A DNA stretch of 64,000 nucleotides from Metapseudomonas otitidis (GTDB lineage: Bacteria > Pseudomonadota > Gammaproteobacteria > Pseudomonadales > Pseudomonadaceae). Where the stretch lies: NCBI RefSeq assembly GCF_900111835.1, contig NZ_FOJP01000006.1:62001-126000 (forward strand). Direction: 5' to 3'. The notes below the pieces were generated by a model that made no database searches, had not been told where the DNA came from, and was given only the letters and a program-made list of their open reading frames with translations. Positions 62,500 through 64,000 of the stretch are shown here, piece by piece (position 1 is the first letter of the stretch; each line of letters begins with the position of its first letter). The position numbers and the translations under genes are program-made.

Positions 62500-63981
62500 T
62501 CAGCGCATCACGAAGGGGTCAGGCATCGGCGCCTGGGACAGGTTGATCCACACCGTCTTCTGCTCGGTGTAGGCGATCACCGACTCGATGCCGCTCTCGC
62601 GGCCATAGCCGCTGTTCTTGAAGCCGCCGATGGGCGCCATGGCGGACACCGCGCGGTAGGTGTTGACCCAGACGATGCCCGAGCGGATGTCCCGGGCCAG
62701 GCGATGGGCGCGGCCCAGGTCGCGGGTCCAGATGCCGGCGGCGAGGCCGAACTGCGAGTCGTTGGCGATCGCCAGGGCTTCGGCCTCGTCCTTGAAGCGG
62801 ATCACCGAGGCCACCGGGCCGAACACCTCCTCCTGCATGATCTTCATCGAGTTGCGGTCGCACTCGAACAGCGTCGGCTCGTAGAACCAGCCCTGTTCCA
62901 GGTGCGCCGGGCGCTTGCCGCCCAGGCGCAGGCGTGCGCCCTCGGCCAGGGCGTCGGCCACCAGGCCCTCGACCACGGCGAGCTGCTGCGCGGTGGCCAT
63001 GGGGCCCATCTCGCTGGCGTCGTCCTGCGGGTTGCCGATACGGATGCGCTGGGCGCGTTCGATCAGGCGGCTGACGAATTCGTCGTAGATGCTGTCCTGC
63101 ACCAGCAGGCGCGAGCCGGACACGCAGCTCTGCCCGGAGGCGGCGTAGATGCCGGCCACGGCGCCGTTGATGGCGCTGTCCAGGTCGGCGTCGGCGAAGA
63201 TGATGTTCGGCGACTTGCCGCCCAGCTCCAGGGACAGCTTGGCGAAGTTCTCCGCGCTGCTGCGCACCACGTGGCGGGCGGTGGCGGCGCCGCCGGTGAA
63301 GGCGATCTTGCGCACCAGCGGGTGGCGGGTGAGAGCAGCGCCGGTGCTCGGGCCGTAGCCGGTCACCACGTTGACCACGCCCGCCGGGAAGCCGGCTTCG
63401 AGGGCCAGGCGCGCCAGTTCGAGGATGGTTGCCGAGGCGTGCTCGGACGGCTTGAGCACGATGGTGTTGCCGGCGGCCAGGGCCGGGGCCAGCTTGATCG
63501 CCGTCAGGTACAGCGGGCTGTTCCAGGGAATGATCCCGGCCACCACGCCCAGCGGCTCGTGCACGGTGTAGGCGAACATGTCCGGCTTGTCGATCGGCAG
63601 GGTGCCGCCTTCCAGCTTGTCCGCCAGGCCGGCGGTGTAGTGGAAGAACTCCGGCAGGTAGCCGACCTGGCCGCGGGTCTCGCGGATCAGCTTGCCGTTG
63701 TCACGGCTTTCCAGCTGGGCCAGGTGCTCCTTGTTCTCGGCGATCAGGTCGCCCAGGCGGCGCAGCAGCTTGCCCCGCGCGGTGGCGGTGAGGCTGCGCC
63801 AGGCCGGCGCTTCGAAGGCGGCCTGGGCGGCCTGGACGGCGCGCTCGACGTCGGCTTCGTCCGCGTCGGGCAGCTCGGCCCAGGGTTCGGCCAGGGCCGG
63901 GTTGAGGCTCTGGAAGGTCTTGCCGGACAGGGCGTCGACCCATGCCCCGCCGATGCACATCTGGAAGCGTGCGAGTGTCAT
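62500..63981 (-). CDS. Aldehyde dehydrogenase, pathway-specific
   Basis: A 493-residue ALDH starting MTLARFQMCIGGAWVDALSG, 10 bp upstream of the reductase. The catalytic Glu is in LSLELGGKSPNIIFADADLD and the Cys in SGQSCVSGSRLLV. NAD-binding TGGAATARHVVRSSAENFAK is seen. It falls in a different subgroup from the SSADH-like gene at 60492. In the tgn pathway the second dehydrogenase oxidises an N-formylamino-methylene-lactone aldehyde; here that is a guess. The next gene begins beyond the window. Confidence 0.87.
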   Translation of the reverse strand: MTLARFQMCIGGAWVDALSGKTFQSLNPALAEPWAELPDADEADVERAVQAAQAAFEAPAWRSLTATARGKLLRRLGDLIAENKEHLAQLESRDNGKLIRETRGQVGYLPEFFHYTAGLADKLEGGTLPIDKPDMFAYTVHEPLGVVAGIIPWNSPLYLTAIKLAPALAAGNTIVLKPSEHASATILELARLALEAGFPAGVVNVVTGYGPSTGAALTRHPLVRKIAFTGGAATARHVVRSSAENFAKLSLELGGKSPNIIFADADLDSAINGAVAGIYAASGQSCVSGSRLLVQDSIYDEFVSRLIERAQRIRIGNPQDDASEMGPMATAQQLAVVEGLVADALAEGARLRLGGKRPAHLEQGWFYEPTLFECDRNSMKIMQEEVFGPVASVIRFKDEAEALAIANDSQFGLAAGIWTRDLGRAHRLARDIRSGIVWVNTYRAVSAMAPIGGFKNSGYGRESGIESVIAYTEQKTVWINLSQAPMPDPFVMR

Positions 63982-64000
63982 GCAACGATCCCCTTGATTG

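Overview
The window is high-GC chromosomal DNA from a gammaproteobacterium, almost certainly Pseudomonas in the broad sense. The gene set supports this: a trifunctional PutA, the aat/ggt/aauRS acidic amino acid locus, the FAN1 nuclease, an AraC-type regulator paired with a Baeyer-Villiger operon, and a Pseudomonas-type intergenic repeat. No prophage, insertion sequence, CRISPR array or rRNA is visible. Names and functions rest on reading motifs and gene order; no database search was run.

Layout. 1-9.7 kb: a partial crotonase, a small membrane protein, tRNA-Ser(GGA) with its own promoter and terminator, an acetyltransferase, an autotransporter, a run of lipoproteins and exported proteins of unknown role, a decayed gene remnant (8764-8964) and RraB. 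9.7-14.1 kb: an AraC regulator divergent from a Baeyer-Villiger monooxygenase / esterase / short-chain dehydrogenase operon. 14.1-19.2 kb: a class I glutamine amidotransferase, then a four-gene operon of circularly permuted ATP-grasp, alpha-E protein, transglutaminase-like protein and the proteasome-like peptidase Anbu. That operon is preceded by a perfect NtrC site and a canonical sigma-54 promoter. 19.4-28.5 kb: putA with a multi-copy GTTGCA operator region, a DMT transporter, endonuclease I and a Fur-box-preceded TonB siderophore receptor. 28.5-37.7 kb: small enzymes, a cytochrome c / aldonolactone oxidase / PLP enzyme operon, a SphA-like outer-membrane protein divergent from a second AraC regulator, and a LysR regulator. 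37.7-41.6 kb: a DNA repair pair, FAN1 plus an XPD/DinG-like helicase carrying an N-terminal nuclease-like domain.

42.7-51.2 kb is the acidic amino acid locus: the aatJQMP ABC transporter, gamma-glutamyltransferase and the AauS/AauR two-component system. A sigma-54 promoter and a TTCGG-N4-CCGAA box lie upstream of aatJ. ansB, which I recall between ggt and aauS in P. aeruginosa, is absent here.

51.6-64 kb looks like one catabolic island. It holds a polyamine/betaine-type ABC transporter with two paralogous binding proteins, a RibB-like enzyme with a degenerate GTP cyclohydrolase II half, a DUF1330 protein, a zinc-ribbon Nudix hydrolase, a FadR-type GntR regulator, a carboxymuconolactone-decarboxylase-like protein, two aldehyde dehydrogenases and a flavin reductase. 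ATGGTAT-N-CCA palindromes lie upstream of both the transporter operon and the ribB/DUF1330 divergence, so one GntR regulator may control uptake, FMN supply and catabolism. The flavin reductase plus two dehydrogenases resembles the trigonelline (tgn) type of N-heterocycle degradation. The oxygenase would have to lie beyond 64 kb, so this is an inference.
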